Shown here piece after piece: positions 9,035-19,766 of a stretch of 64,000 bases of DNA; positions within the stretch are counted from its first letter, which is position 1; every line of letters starts with the position of its first letter. The notes below the pieces were generated by a model that saw only the letters and a program-made list of their open reading frames with translations, was not told where the DNA came from and searched no databases. The translations under genes and the position numbers were made by a program. The DNA is taken from the NCBI RefSeq assembly GCF_902459735.1, contig NZ_CABPRV010000003.1, forward strand, positions 434,001 to 498,000, in the 5' to 3' direction. This DNA is from Pandoraea capi. GTDB taxonomy: Bacteria > Pseudomonadota > Gammaproteobacteria > Burkholderiales > Burkholderiaceae.

Positions 9035-10132
9035 ATGAAGAAGATTGCCTTGCTGGGTGCGGGACACATCGGCCAGACCATTGCCCGTTTGCTGCATGAC
9101 TCCGGCGACTACCGGGTGACGGTGTTCGACCGTAACGCACAGTCCCATCACGCGGTCCGCGAGTACGCGCACGCGTTCGTCGAACTCTCAGGTAACGACA
9201 CCGGCTCGTTGCAACGTGCCGTGTCCGGTTTCGACGCCGTGGTCAACGCGTTGCCTTACACGATGGCGACGAGCGCTGCGACGGCGGCCGTTGCGGCCGG
9301 TTGTCACTATTTCGATCTGACGGAAGACGTTGCCGCGACCCACGCCATCGCGCAACTCGCCGAGGGCGCCTCGACGGCCCTGATGCCGCAATGCGGACTC
9401 GCTCCCGGCTTCATCGCCATCGCGGCGCACCATCTCGCCGCCTCGTTCGATCAGGTGGATTCCGTGAAGATGCGCGTGGGCGCCTTGCCCGCGTTCCCGA
9501 CCAATTCGCTGAAGTACAACCTGACGTGGAGCGTCGACGGGCTCATCAACGAGTACTGTCAGCCCTGTGAAGCGATTCGCGACGGTGTCCGGCTCAGCGT
9601 GCAGCCGCTCGAAGACCTCGAACACTTCTCGCTCGACGGCGCCGAGTACGAAGCGTTCAATACGTCCGGCGGGTTGGGGACGTTGTGTGAAACGCTGGCC
9701 GGGCGCGTGCGCGATCTCGACTACAAGTCGGTGCGTTATCCAGGGCACGGGGCGTTGATGAAGGTGCTGCTGAACGAACTTCGGCTCAAGGACGATCAGG
9801 AGACGATCAAGGCCATTCTCAAGCGCGCCATTCCAAGCACGTTGCAGGATGTGGTGCTGATCTTCGTGGTCGTGAACGGGCTTCGCGGCGGCACGCTCAC
9901 GCAGGAAGTGTTTGCCCGCAAGATTTTCGCGGAGCGCAACAACGGGCACAGCGCCAGTGCGATTCAGATTACGACCGCCTCGGCGATCTGCGCCGCGGTG
10001 GACATGTTCTTCGCGAAGCAACTGCCGCAACGCGGGTTTATCCGTCAGGAGCAGATCGCGTTACCGGACTTCCTCGCCAATCGCTTCGGACAGGTCTACG
10101 CGCATTCGACGCACATTGAATCCCTGTCCTGA
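9035..10132 (+). CDS. Saccharopine dehydrogenase family protein
   Basis: NAD(P)-dependent oxidoreductase with an N-terminal Rossmann fold (KKIALLGAGHIGQTIARLL) and the family pattern FDAVVNALPYTMATSAATAAVAAGCHYFDLTED, then GLAPGFIAIAAHHLA. At 365 aa it resembles saccharopine reductase / lysine 6-dehydrogenase-type enzymes of amino-acid catabolism rather than fungal LYS9. The ribosome site GAAAGGGGG precedes ATG by a normal distance. Upstream operator-like repeats suggest tight regulation. Convergent with a porin gene. The exact substrate is unknown; a lysine-related one is an inference from the family. Confidence 0.82.
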   Translation: MKKIALLGAGHIGQTIARLLHDSGDYRVTVFDRNAQSHHAVREYAHAFVELSGNDTGSLQRAVSGFDAVVNALPYTMATSAATAAVAAGCHYFDLTEDVAATHAIAQLAEGASTALMPQCGLAPGFIAIAAHHLAASFDQVDSVKMRVGALPAFPTNSLKYNLTWSVDGLINEYCQPCEAIRDGVRLSVQPLEDLEHFSLDGAEYEAFNTSGGLGTLCETLAGRVRDLDYKSVRYPGHGALMKVLLNELRLKDDQETIKAILKRAIPSTLQDVVLIFVVVNGLRGGTLTQEVFARKIFAERNNGHSASAIQITTASAICAAVDMFFAKQLPQRGFIRQEQIALPDFLANRFGQVYAHSTHIESLS

Positions 10133-10156
10133 CGAGACCCGAGGCAAGGGCGTAGA

Positions 10157-10211
10157 CAAAAAAACACGACGACCCGGCAAGCGGTGCACCCCCGCACCTC
10201 CGGGCCGTCGT
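10157..10211 (-). terminator. Terminator of the 10255-11337 porin gene
   Basis: Long stem on the minus strand (10200-10211 pairing with 10166-10177, one mismatch) followed by a run of eight T (10157-10164). It may also end the convergent gene at 9035-10132. Confidence 0.75.
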
Positions 10212-10254
10212 TGAGGAAACGCTTTGGAGATTCTCTTGTAATGATGGACTCGCG

Positions 10255-11337
10255 TCAGAAGCGGTGCTGAATGCCTGCCGTCACGCCAAGCTGCGTGTCT
10301 GCCGCGCCGGTCAGGTCACGTGACAGGCTGACCTTCTGGCCGTGCTTCGCGAAGGCGTAGCCGCCCGACAGATACAGCGCCGTGCGTTTGGACATCGCGT
10401 ACTGCGCGCGCAGCGAGATGAGCGTCGGATCGGCGTCGCCCGCGTCCTTGATGTCCTGATGGTAGATCGCACCGTACAGCGTGAACGCCGGCGTGAAGTC
10501 GTACGACGCGCCCAGCCAGTACATGTCGCTGCGCAGCGATGCGGTGCCCGCCGTCACGAACGTCTTCTTGTAGTTGCGATAGCCTGCCATCACCTTGGCG
10601 CCACCGAAGCGATAGCTCGCGCCGGCGTGAATGCCCTGGATGTAGTCCGTCGTGTCCGCCGGCGCAACGCTGTTGCCTGCACCGTTCTGACGGTCATACG
10701 TCGCCACCACCGCGAACGGGCCGTTCTCGTAGCCGAGGGCGAAGTCGTATTTCGACGACGTCTTCGTGCTGCCGGCCACGTTGCCGAAGCCATACATTGC
10801 CCCGAACTTCAGGCCGTTGTAGTTGCCGTCGTAACGCACGACGTTGGACGAGCGCGAGAACAGGCCGTCCTTACGACCGCCGGTCGCGGTCGAACTGGTC
10901 GCCCACGAGTAGTTCGGCGCATAGCCCATCGGGTCGAACTGGAGCATGTAGTCGTACGTCGTGGTGAACGTGCGGCCGATGGTGAACTGCCCCCACTTCT
11001 TGTGCGCCAGACCGACCGTCGCACGGCGGTCGAAGATCGCGCCCGGGCCGTCGTCGAACTGCCCGTTGACCATGTTGATGCCGCTCTCGAGGTTGAACAC
11101 GGCCTTGAGATCGCCGCCGAGGTCTTCGGTGCCCTTGAAGCCGAAGCGCGACGTGTTCTTGCCGCCGGAGATCGCGCGCACGGCACCGCCGTTGTCGCTG
11201 GCGTGGTTCACATACTCGACGCCCGCGTCGACGATCCCGTAAATCGTCACGTTGGATTGTGCTTGCGCCTGTCCGGCCAGCGTTCCCGCGGCGACCGTTG
11301 CGGTCATGGCGGCCAACGCCATACTGCTTCGTTTCAT
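10255..11337 (-). CDS. Gram-negative porin (Burkholderia type), second copy
   Basis: Outer-membrane porin of 360 aa, of the same family as the one at 6754-7911 but clearly divergent. Signal peptide MKRSSMALAAMTATVAAGTLAGQAQA, then QSNVTIYGIVDAGVEYV. The conserved GSRFGFKGTEDLGGDLKAVFNLESG region is present (as SRFGFKGTEDLGG) and the protein ends in HRF. ATG at 11337 is chosen because GAGGAGA lies just upstream; the frame extends to 11523 but those residues are not signal-like. It lies directly downstream of the ABC importer genes on the same strand. Confidence 0.92.
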   Translation of the reverse strand: MKRSSMALAAMTATVAAGTLAGQAQAQSNVTIYGIVDAGVEYVNHASDNGGAVRAISGGKNTSRFGFKGTEDLGGDLKAVFNLESGINMVNGQFDDGPGAIFDRRATVGLAHKKWGQFTIGRTFTTTYDYMLQFDPMGYAPNYSWATSSTATGGRKDGLFSRSSNVVRYDGNYNGLKFGAMYGFGNVAGSTKTSSKYDFALGYENGPFAVVATYDRQNGAGNSVAPADTTDYIQGIHAGASYRFGGAKVMAGYRNYKKTFVTAGTASLRSDMYWLGASYDFTPAFTLYGAIYHQDIKDAGDADPTLISLRAQYAMSKRTALYLSGGYAFAKHGQKVSLSRDLTGAADTQLGVTAGIQHRF

Positions 11338-11443
11338 TGTTGTCTCCTCTTTTTTGATTCTCGTGGTGTTCGCGCGGGAGAGCGCCCGCGCATCGCATGA
11401 AAAGCGTGAGTGCCGGGTGGACGAATGCCCCCGGCACCCGCCG

Positions 11444-12506
<1,063 letters not shown>

Positions 12507-12514
<8 letters not shown>

Positions 12515-14270
12515 GCAATTTGACTCCGAAGCGCAACGCCACGCCCAGACCGGCGCCGACCATCGCGATGTTGATGACAGAGAGCGCCGCGACCTGATCG
12601 ACCGCGCCGGTCGCCCACAGCGACACGAGCAGCGAGCCGATGACTTCCGTGCCCGGGGAGAGCAGGTAGACGGCGGTCGAGTATTCGCGCTCGAAGATCA
12701 TGAAGATCAGCAGCCACGCGGCGAGCAGACCGAAGCGAACGAGCGGCAGGGTGACGTCGAGACTCACGCGGCTGCGCGTGGCGCCCACGCTGCGGCCCGC
12801 TTCTTCCAGTTCGGGGCCGACTTGCAGCAGCGCGCTCTGAATGAGACGCATGCCGTAGGCGAGCCACACGACCGTGTAGGCCACCCAGATGCTCCACATC
12901 GAGTTCTTCAGTTCGCGCAGCCCCGGCACGAACAGGAATATCCACAGGAACGCCAGACCGGCAAGCAGACCCGGCACGGCGCGCGGCAGCAGCACGATGT
13001 AGTCGAGCAGCTTCGCCGCCCAGTCGTTTCGACGGTGCCCGGCGAACGCCACGAGCGAGTAGAAGCCCACCGCCATCGCCCCACCGATCACGCCGATGCC
13101 CAGCGTGTTGAGAATGGCGCGCACGAGGTTGTCCTGCTCGAACAGCTCCGTGAAGTTCGACAGCGTGAGGACTTCGGCCAGCGCAACGCCTTCGCCCCAG
13201 TGCGTGACGAAGGAGCGCAGTACGATGCCCGAGATCGGCACGAATACCGTCACGACCAGCCACAGGGCAACGATGGCCAGCGCGACCCAGCGCCAGACGC
13301 CCAGCGGCAGCACCGTCTGACGACCGGCCTTGCCCTTGACCGTCACGAACTTGTTGGCGCGCTTGAGCAGGTGACGTTGCAGCAGCACGAGCGGGAACGT
13401 GATGGCCACGATGCACATCGCCACGGCCGCCATCAGGTGATACGACGGCACGCCGAGCTTGTTCGTGAGCTTGTAGAGATACGTGGCCAGCACGAGGTGA
13501 CCTTCGGGGTCGCCCAGCACCAGTGGCAGGCCGAAGACTTCGAAGCCGAGGAAGAACACGAGCACGCCGGCGAAAAGCAGCGCAGGCATGGTCATGGGCA
13601 GGCTGACGTCGAGCGCGACCCGGAACGGACGTGCGCCGGCCACGCGGGCCGCTTCTTCGACGTCGGAACCGAGATTGCGCAGCGCGGCCGACGAGTACAG
13701 ATAGACGTGCGGCACGTGCGTGAGGCCGACGATGATCGTGATGGCGAGCACCGAGTACACCGACCACGGCGCGTCGATCCCGGTGAGTTCACGGAACCAC
13801 ACCGAGTAGAAACCCACGGGGCCGGCGGCCACGACGTAGCCGAAGGCGAGCACCATCGGCGAGACGAACACGGGCGTGAGCAGCAGCGGTTCGAGCCAGC
13901 GACGGCCCGGCAGGTCGGTGCGCACCATCAGGAACGCGAGGATGCCGCCAAACGGGATCGAGATGAACAGCATCCCGAACGCGATGATGAAAGAGTTCTT
14001 CACGGCCGACCAGAAGTCGGGGTCGGTGAAGATGAAGCGGTAACCGTCGATGCCGAACGTGCGGCTGGCGTCGAAGAACGGCGCCGAGAGCAGGCTTTGC
14101 AGCACGATGAACGACAGCGGCAGCAACACCGCGATCGTGAGCACGGCAATGACCAGCCAGCGCGAAGTGGCGGCAAGCGCGCGCCAGGGGGACGCCACGT
14201 GAGGCGCGCCACCGTGAGGCGCACGCCCGGCAGGCACCGCAGAGCGGTTGGCGGTAGAAGACGACAGCAT
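12507..14270 (-). CDS. ABC transporter permease, fused double-domain (FbpB/ThiP type)
   Basis: Inner-membrane channel subunit built of two binding-protein-dependent permease domains in one chain (587 aa, about 12 membrane helices). Each half carries an EAA-type coupling motif: VEEAARVAGARPFRVALDVSLP in the first and LEEAGRSVGATRSRVSLDVTLP in the second. Such fusions are typical of iron(III), thiamine and related importers. ATG at 14270 is used because GGGAGA precedes it; the frame extends ten codons further. The binding-protein gene ends 200 bases upstream. Confidence 0.9.
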
Positions 14271-14433
14271 GAGGGTCTCCCTGCACCCCGCGGGGCGCAT
14301 ATCGAGAAAGGCTTGGGGAGAGGCGCTGCGTGGCGATGTCCTGACGATGTCGATAGGACGTCGATACGCGAGCGCCGGTCTTGAGGCTTGAGACTTAGGG
14401 GTGAATCAGTATCCGCTGGCCGTAGACTTCACG

Positions 14434-14466
14434 GCGTTATCAAGGCGAAATCAAGGCGCTAACTAC
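14434..14466. repeat. Three degenerate 11-bp tandem repeats 3' of the binding-protein gene
   Basis: GCGTTATCAAG, GCGAAATCAAG and GCGCTAACTAC follow one another at 14434, 14445 and 14456, ending 4 bases from the binding-protein stop codon (14471, minus strand). One of five similar arrays in the window. Confidence 0.6.
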
Positions 14467-14470
14467 GGCA

Positions 14471-15580
14471 TCAGCGCTTGATCGACTGTTGCCAGCGCTT
14501 AAGGAATTCAAGTCGCTTGGATTGATCCAGATAGACGAGCAGGCCCGCGCCGATCGGGATCGGCTTGAGCGCCGCGCCGAGTTGCTGCGTGAGGTTCGCC
14601 ATCGAGGTTTCGCCGTCCACGTCCGCACGGATCGAGAACAGGTTGGCCTGATTGGCGAGCAGCGTCTGGCCACGTTGGGAGAGCAGATAGTCGATCCAGA
14701 GCTTCGACGCGTTGGGGTTCTTCGCCTTCTTCGAGATCGTGACCAGACGGCTCACCACCTGCGTGTAATCGCGCGGATAGACGTAACCGATGGACGGATC
14801 CTTCTTCGCCTTGGCGAAGGCGTACGAGCCGAGGATGTTGTAGCCGATGAGGTTTTCGCCCGACGAGATGCGTTCCATCATCGCGCCCGTGCTCGATTGC
14901 AGCTTCGGGTTGAGCGCACCCATGGCGCCCACGAGCTCCCACGTCACTTCCGGATTCACGCGGGCGTCCTGCGTCAGGTAGTTGAAGCCCACGCCAGACT
15001 TTTCGATGTCGTAGGTCGTGACCTTGCCTTTGAACTTCGCGGGATTCGCCTGCAGCAGCTTGATCAGCTCCATGCGCGTTTGCGGGACTTCGTTCGCGGG
15101 CAGCAGGCGCTTGTTGTAGACGATGGCGAGCGGTTCGTACGTCGTGCCGTATGCCTGCTTCTGATATTGCGCCCAGCCGGGGATGTGCGCGGCTTCGGGC
15201 GACTCGTAGCTGGCCATAGTGCCGTCGTTCACGAGCTTGACCTGAAGGTCCATCGCGGAGCTCCAGAGCACGTCGGCGCTGGTGCTGTTGGCGGCATATT
15301 CGCTGATGAAGCGGTTGTACAGCTCGGTGCTGTTCATGTCGTTGTACTCGACCTTCACGCCGTACATCGACTCGAAGTCCTTGATGAGCGGACGCACGAG
15401 CGCGGTGTCGGTCACCGAGTACACGATCAGCTTGCCTTCTTTCTTCGCGGCGTCGATGGTGGCCTGATAGTTGGCCGGGTAGCCGGCCGGTACCTGCGCG
15501 TGGGCTGCGGGCAGGGCGGCCACAAGCGTCACGGACGCCGCTATTGCGCCGAGTGCGCGGATCGCTGTCTTTTGCTGCAT
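14471..15580 (-). CDS. ABC transporter extracellular substrate-binding protein (iron-type)
   Basis: Periplasmic receptor of the importer: signal peptide (MQQKTAIRALGAIAASVTLVAALPAAHA), then an extracellular type-1 solute-binding fold beginning AAKKEGKLIVYSVTDTALVRPLIKDFE. 369 aa. It belongs to the broad AfuA/FbpA/phosphonate-binding family; the Tyr pair that binds Fe(III) in FbpA cannot be placed with certainty, so the ligand is open. The order binding protein, permease, ATPase on one strand is standard. It is divergent from a two-component system, which likely controls it. Confidence 0.88.
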   Translation of the reverse strand: MQQKTAIRALGAIAASVTLVAALPAAHAQVPAGYPANYQATIDAAKKEGKLIVYSVTDTALVRPLIKDFESMYGVKVEYNDMNSTELYNRFISEYAANSTSADVLWSSAMDLQVKLVNDGTMASYESPEAAHIPGWAQYQKQAYGTTYEPLAIVYNKRLLPANEVPQTRMELIKLLQANPAKFKGKVTTYDIEKSGVGFNYLTQDARVNPEVTWELVGAMGALNPKLQSSTGAMMERISSGENLIGYNILGSYAFAKAKKDPSIGYVYPRDYTQVVSRLVTISKKAKNPNASKLWIDYLLSQRGQTLLANQANLFSIRADVDGETSMANLTQQLGAALKPIPIGAGLLVYLDQSKRLEFLKRWQQSIKR

Positions 15581-15648
15581 GTCATCCTCCGGAAGATCCC
15601 TTGAGAGGGATTTGTCGTTTTCGCGTGGCGCATGTTAATTTGCCAAAA

Positions 15649-15681
15649 CTTTCAATTCGCTTTCGATTTCCTTTCGAATCC
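15649..15681 (+). promoter_or_regulatory. Three 11-bp direct repeats between importer and two-component genes
   Basis: CTTTCAATTCG, CTTTCGATTTC and CTTTCGAATCC run head-to-tail with exact 11-bp period at 15649, 15660 and 15671, in the divergent promoter region 15581-15815. OmpR-type regulators bind such helically phased direct repeats, so this is the likely binding site of the neighbouring response regulator. Confidence 0.6.
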
Positions 15682-15815
15682 GGCCTGCGCCCCCTTTTTC
15701 GGGTCATGGATTTCCCTAGTGTCGGTGAGTGCGCTCATCCGCCCACGTCGTGCGATTCAACGATCGACACGCCATCGAAAGCGAATTCTGCGGCGCTTCA
15801 GTGGTCTGGCATCTC

Positions 15816-16505
15816 ATGCGTATCCTGCTTGTCGAAGACAATCCGAGTCTGGCTAAATCGCTCTCCGAAGCATTGGCGCAGGCGAACTTCGCCGTCGACT
15901 GCATGCACGATGGCGAAGCGGCCGATCACGTGCTGCGCACGCAGGAGTATTCGCTCGTGATTCTCGATCTCGGGTTGCCGCGTCTGGACGGCCTCGAGAT
16001 CCTGCGACGCCTGCGCGCGCGGCGCAATCGCGTGCCGGTGCTGATTCTCACCGCGCACGGCTCGCTCGAAGATCGCGTGAAGGGCCTCAATCTCGGGGCC
16101 GACGATTATCTTTCAAAACCGTTCGAACTCGACGAGCTGGAAGCGCGCGCCCGCGCACTGATCCGTCGGTCGCAGCATCACGAGAGCGCCGACGTCACGT
16201 GCGGGCCGCTCGTCTTCGATGGTGTGGAACGAAGCTTTCGTCTGGACGGCGAGCTGCTGGCGCTGACCAAGCGCGAGCGTGCCGTGCTCGAAGTACTGAT
16301 CCTGCGCGGCGGACGCGCGATCAACAAGGAAGCGCTCTCCGAGAAGCTGTTCGGCATCGATGAGTCGGTGAGCCCCGATGCCATCGAAATCTACGTTCAC
16401 CGGCTTCGCAAGAAGCTCGAAGGCAGCCGCGTCGCCATCGTCACGTTGCGCGGGCTGGGTTATCTGCTCGAAGAGAAGGCCGACGCCGCACCTTCTGCTG
16501 GCTGA
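15816..16505 (+). CDS. OmpR-family response regulator (TctD-like)
   Basis: DNA-binding regulator of 229 aa. The receiver domain begins MRILLVEDNPSLAKSL; phosphoacceptor Asp is in LVILDLGLPRLDG and the conserved Lys in YLSKPFELDEL. A winged-helix OmpR domain (about 125-220) ends HRLRKKLEGSRVAIVTLRGLGYLL. Start at 15816, where the receiver fold normally begins; the frame extends 29 codons upstream without homology. The sensor kinase follows 78 bases later. Divergent arrangement with the importer suggests it responds to, and controls uptake of, the same solute, as TctDE does for tricarboxylates. Confidence 0.92.
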   Translation: MRILLVEDNPSLAKSLSEALAQANFAVDCMHDGEAADHVLRTQEYSLVILDLGLPRLDGLEILRRLRARRNRVPVLILTAHGSLEDRVKGLNLGADDYLSKPFELDELEARARALIRRSQHHESADVTCGPLVFDGVERSFRLDGELLALTKRERAVLEVLILRGGRAINKEALSEKLFGIDESVSPDAIEIYVHRLRKKLEGSRVAIVTLRGLGYLLEEKADAAPSAG

Positions 16506-16583
16506 GCGCGATGTCTCAAGATTGGCCGCCAGGCGCACCGCGTTTTCGTCTCACGCCGTACTTTTTTGACGTCCCCCCGTTCC

Positions 16584-18020
16584 ATGCCGCAACCGAATCT
16601 TCGCCGCCAACTGGCGCTCTGGCTGCTGTTCCCGCTGCTCGGGCTGCTCGCCCTCGACACCTGGCTGACTTATCAGCGCGCGATGAGTGCGGCCAACTCG
16701 GCGTTCGACCGTTCGCTGGAGTTCTCGATCAAGTCGATTCGCGAAGGCACGCAACTGATCGACGGTGAGGTGCAGGTCAACCTGCCGTATCTGGCCCTGG
16801 AGATGTTCGAGTCGGATCGCGGCGGCAAGATCTATTACGTGATTCGCGAAGGCGGCGACGGTACACAGGGTGGCGGCAACGATGGACGCGCGGTGACGGG
16901 CTACCACGACTTGCCGTTGCCGCCGGTTCGGCTGACGCCCGAGCCGTACCACACGGCGTTCTACGACGCCGAATATCGCGGCGAGACGCTGCGCATGGGC
17001 GCGCTGCAATTGCCGGTGCATGACGTGCCGAATGCGAAGACGCGTGTGGTGTGGATCGTGGTCGGCGAGACGACGGAGGCGCGTCACGAACTGGCGCGTC
17101 AGATCCTGACCGGCGCCCTTCAGCAGGAAGTGCTGCTCGTGGTGCTGGCGCTGGCCATCGTCTGGCTCGGGGTGACGCGTGGTCTGCGTCCCCTGAACCG
17201 GCTCTCGGCGAAGGTGGCGGCGCGTGGTGAAGACGATACGACACCGCTCGATAACGTCGACTTGCCGACGGAGGTCAAGCCACTGGTCGAGTCCATCAAT
17301 CAGTACGTAGGACGCGTTGGGCGCATGCAGGCCGCGCGACAACGCTTCTTCGCCGATGCCGCCCATCAACTGAAAACGCCGCTCGCGATCATTCAGGCCG
17401 AGTCCGAGCTGACACTGCGCGAATCGCTGAGCGCGCACGCGCGAGAGCGCGTCGAGCGGCTCAATCATGCGGTCAGGCAGGCCGCGAAGAGTGTGCGGCA
17501 GTTGCTGTCGTTGTCGCGCCTGGAGGCGGAGGGCGGCCCGCCCATGGCGATGGCCTCGCTACGACTGGACGACGTGGCCCGCAGCGTCGCGCTCGACTGG
17601 TCGCCGGTCGCTCGTGCCCGCCGGATCGATCTGGGCTTCGAGCACGACGGTGCGGTGACGGTTCACGGACAGCGCGAGTTGCTGGCGGAGTTGTGCGGCA
17701 ACCTGATCGACAACGCCATTCGGTACGCGGGGGACGAGGCGGTGATCACCGTTCGCACGCGTCTCGACGGGGTGGCGCCCGTCCTTCAGGTGATCGACAA
17801 CGGGCCTGGCATTCCGGTGCAGGAGAGAGACGCGGTGTTCGAGCGCTTCTATCGTCGCGAGCACAGCGGCACCCCGCAACAAAACGCCGATGGCTCCGGA
17901 CTCGGACTGGCGATCGTCAGGGAAATCGCCCGCAAGCATCACGCTCAGGTGTCGCTTGGCGATGCCCCCGGCGGCGGTCTCGAAGTCACTGTCCGATTCC
18001 CGGTGGACGGTATCGAATGA
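16584..18020 (+). CDS. Sensor histidine kinase (TctE-like)
   Basis: Inner-membrane kinase, partner of the preceding regulator. Two membrane segments (about 10-28 and 170-190) flank a periplasmic sensor domain of roughly 140 residues. The cytoplasmic part has a HAMP-like linker, the dimerisation box FFADAAHQLKTPLAIIQ with the phosphorylated His, N box LCGNLIDNAIRYA, G1 DNGPGIP, F box FERFYR and G2 GSGLGLAIV. Start at ATG 16584 (478 aa); an in-frame TTG at 16566 is less likely. No ribosome site is obvious. Confidence 0.92.
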   Translation: MPQPNLRRQLALWLLFPLLGLLALDTWLTYQRAMSAANSAFDRSLEFSIKSIREGTQLIDGEVQVNLPYLALEMFESDRGGKIYYVIREGGDGTQGGGNDGRAVTGYHDLPLPPVRLTPEPYHTAFYDAEYRGETLRMGALQLPVHDVPNAKTRVVWIVVGETTEARHELARQILTGALQQEVLLVVLALAIVWLGVTRGLRPLNRLSAKVAARGEDDTTPLDNVDLPTEVKPLVESINQYVGRVGRMQAARQRFFADAAHQLKTPLAIIQAESELTLRESLSAHARERVERLNHAVRQAAKSVRQLLSLSRLEAEGGPPMAMASLRLDDVARSVALDWSPVARARRIDLGFEHDGAVTVHGQRELLAELCGNLIDNAIRYAGDEAVITVRTRLDGVAPVLQVIDNGPGIPVQERDAVFERFYRREHSGTPQQNADGSGLGLAIVREIARKHHAQVSLGDAPGGGLEVTVRFPVDGIE

Positions 18021-18163
18021 GTTTTGCTGGATGAATTTTCCTTCAATCCCGATTTTGTGGGATGGATATTCCACGAAACCAGATATGCACAGCTAAATTC
18101 GCAAGCCTTTTCCCGGTTCCGGCGCGTACGATCGTTGCAACTTTTTTATGGCGGGGGCCGATC

Positions 18164-19324
18164 ATGCGCGACAACGAATCATTCCATTACTTCGACTACG
18201 CCGCGACGACACCGGTGGACGCCGCCGTGATCGCGGCCATGGCCGAATGTCTGGGCGTCGATGGCGTGTTCGGGAATCCGGCGTCCAGCTCGCACGCCGC
18301 GGGTGTCAGCGCGCGCCGTCTCGTCGAGCGCTCGCGGACGCAGGTTGCGGCACTTATCAATGCCGACGCCGGTGAGATCGTCTGGACCTCCGGTGCGACC
18401 GAATCGAACAATCTTGCCCTCAAGGGCTATGCCGAACGGGGGCAGGCCCGAGCGCACCTGATCACGAGCGTTCTCGAACACAAGGCCATTCTCGACACGA
18501 TGGCCTATCTGGAAAAGGGCGGCGCGCCCGTGACCTATGTGACGCCTTCGGCCAACGGCGAGATCACGGCAGATGCCGTTGCCGCAGCGCTGCGTCCTGA
18601 GACCGGACTGGTGTCGCTGATGCTCGTCAACAATGAACTCGGCACGCTGACCGACGTGGCTGCGATCGCAAAGGTGGTGCACGCCGCCGGTGCGTTGCTG
18701 CACGTGGACGCCGCACAGGCCCTGGGCAAAACGCCCATCGACGTGAAGGCCATGGGCATCGACATGCTGTCGATGTCGGCGCACAAGGTGTACGGCCCCA
18801 AAGGCATCGGTGCGTTGTACGTGAACAAGGACGTGATGGCGCGTATCGCCCCGCAGATCCACGGCGGTGGCCATGAGCGCGGTCTGCGCTCGGGCACGCT
18901 GGCGACGCATCAGATCGTCGGCATGGGCACGGCCTGCGAATTGGCCCGGCAGAACATGACGTCGGATAACGTGCGCATTGCGGCGCTGAGCCGCCGGTTG
19001 CTCGACGGGGTGCTCGCGCTCGACGGTGTGGTGCACAACGCGGGCGCCGCCAGACGCATTCCTCATACGTTGAGCCTGACGGTCGGGCACCCCGGCTTCT
19101 TCACGTTCATGCTCAACAGCAATCTCGCGGTGTCGTCGACCTCGGCGTGCAACTCCGGCTCCGGCCAGCCGTCGCACGTGCTGAGCGGCATCGGGCTCGA
19201 CAGCGAAGCTGCGAGCCGCACGGTGCGCCTGAGTCTCGGGCGTTTTACTTCCGAGGCGTCCGTCGACTTTGCGATTGCCTGCTTCGAGCGCGTGGTTTGT
19301 CAGTGCCGGGCGCTGGCGGCTTGA
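18164..19324 (+). CDS. Cysteine desulfurase family aminotransferase (NifS/IscS-like)
   Basis: PLP enzyme of 386 aa that removes sulfur from cysteine or a related substrate. FDYAATTPVD opens the fold; TSGATESNNLALKG and HVDAAQALGK bind cofactor; the PLP Lys is in SMSAHKVYGPKGIGALYV; RSGTLATHQIVG is conserved. The flexible Cys loop reads STSACNSGSGQPS, so the catalytic Cys is present. No iscU, scaffold or tRNA-thiolation gene is adjacent, unlike housekeeping IscS, so this is probably an accessory enzyme. ATG at 18164 matches the family N-terminus. Confidence 0.85.
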   Translation: MRDNESFHYFDYAATTPVDAAVIAAMAECLGVDGVFGNPASSSHAAGVSARRLVERSRTQVAALINADAGEIVWTSGATESNNLALKGYAERGQARAHLITSVLEHKAILDTMAYLEKGGAPVTYVTPSANGEITADAVAAALRPETGLVSLMLVNNELGTLTDVAAIAKVVHAAGALLHVDAAQALGKTPIDVKAMGIDMLSMSAHKVYGPKGIGALYVNKDVMARIAPQIHGGGHERGLRSGTLATHQIVGMGTACELARQNMTSDNVRIAALSRRLLDGVLALDGVVHNAGAARRIPHTLSLTVGHPGFFTFMLNSNLAVSSTSACNSGSGQPSHVLSGIGLDSEAASRTVRLSLGRFTSEASVDFAIACFERVVCQCRALAA

Positions 19325-19766
19325 TGGCGGTCTTGCGTCCCTTTCCCGCATTGCGCGTGTCGGTATCCGACGTCGCCAGTGCGGAAGTTTCCTGCTGCAA
19401 CCACTCGCGGAACGCCGCGAGCCGGGGCAGCGTGGCGCACTCCGCGCGATACACCACGTAATACGCGAGCGGCGACGAACAATCCACCTCGGGGTAGAGC
19501 CGCACCAGACGGTTTGCCGCGAGGTCGTCGCGCGCGAGCACGCCGCGGGCGAGCGCGACGCCATGCCCGTCGATGGCCGCTTGCAGGACTGCGGCGGAGT
19601 TGTTGATCTTCAGCCCGGCGCGCGTCTCCAGCGACGCCAGCCCCGCGCGTTCCAGCCACTGCGGCCACGTCACATAGCCTGCGCTCTTATCGATCGACAG
19701 ATCGTAGATCAGCGTCATCCCTTTCAAACCGGCCGGCGTCTTCAATGCCGGATGCGCGCGTAATAG
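19245..19766 (-). pseudogene. LysR-type regulator, 3' fragment only (GcvA-like effector domain)
   Basis: The minus-strand frame encodes about 170 residues that match the distal half of a LysR effector domain (PLLRAHPALKTPAGLKGMTLIYD... DGHGVALARGVLARDDLAANRLVRLYPE). The helix-turn-helix and first half of the effector domain are missing: homology stops near 19766, where SDR sequence on the opposite strand begins. There is no good start codon (TTG at 19745 is mid-domain). The 3' end has a charged tail and overlaps the cysteine-desulfurase gene by 80 bases. It is most likely a remnant. Confidence 0.7.
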
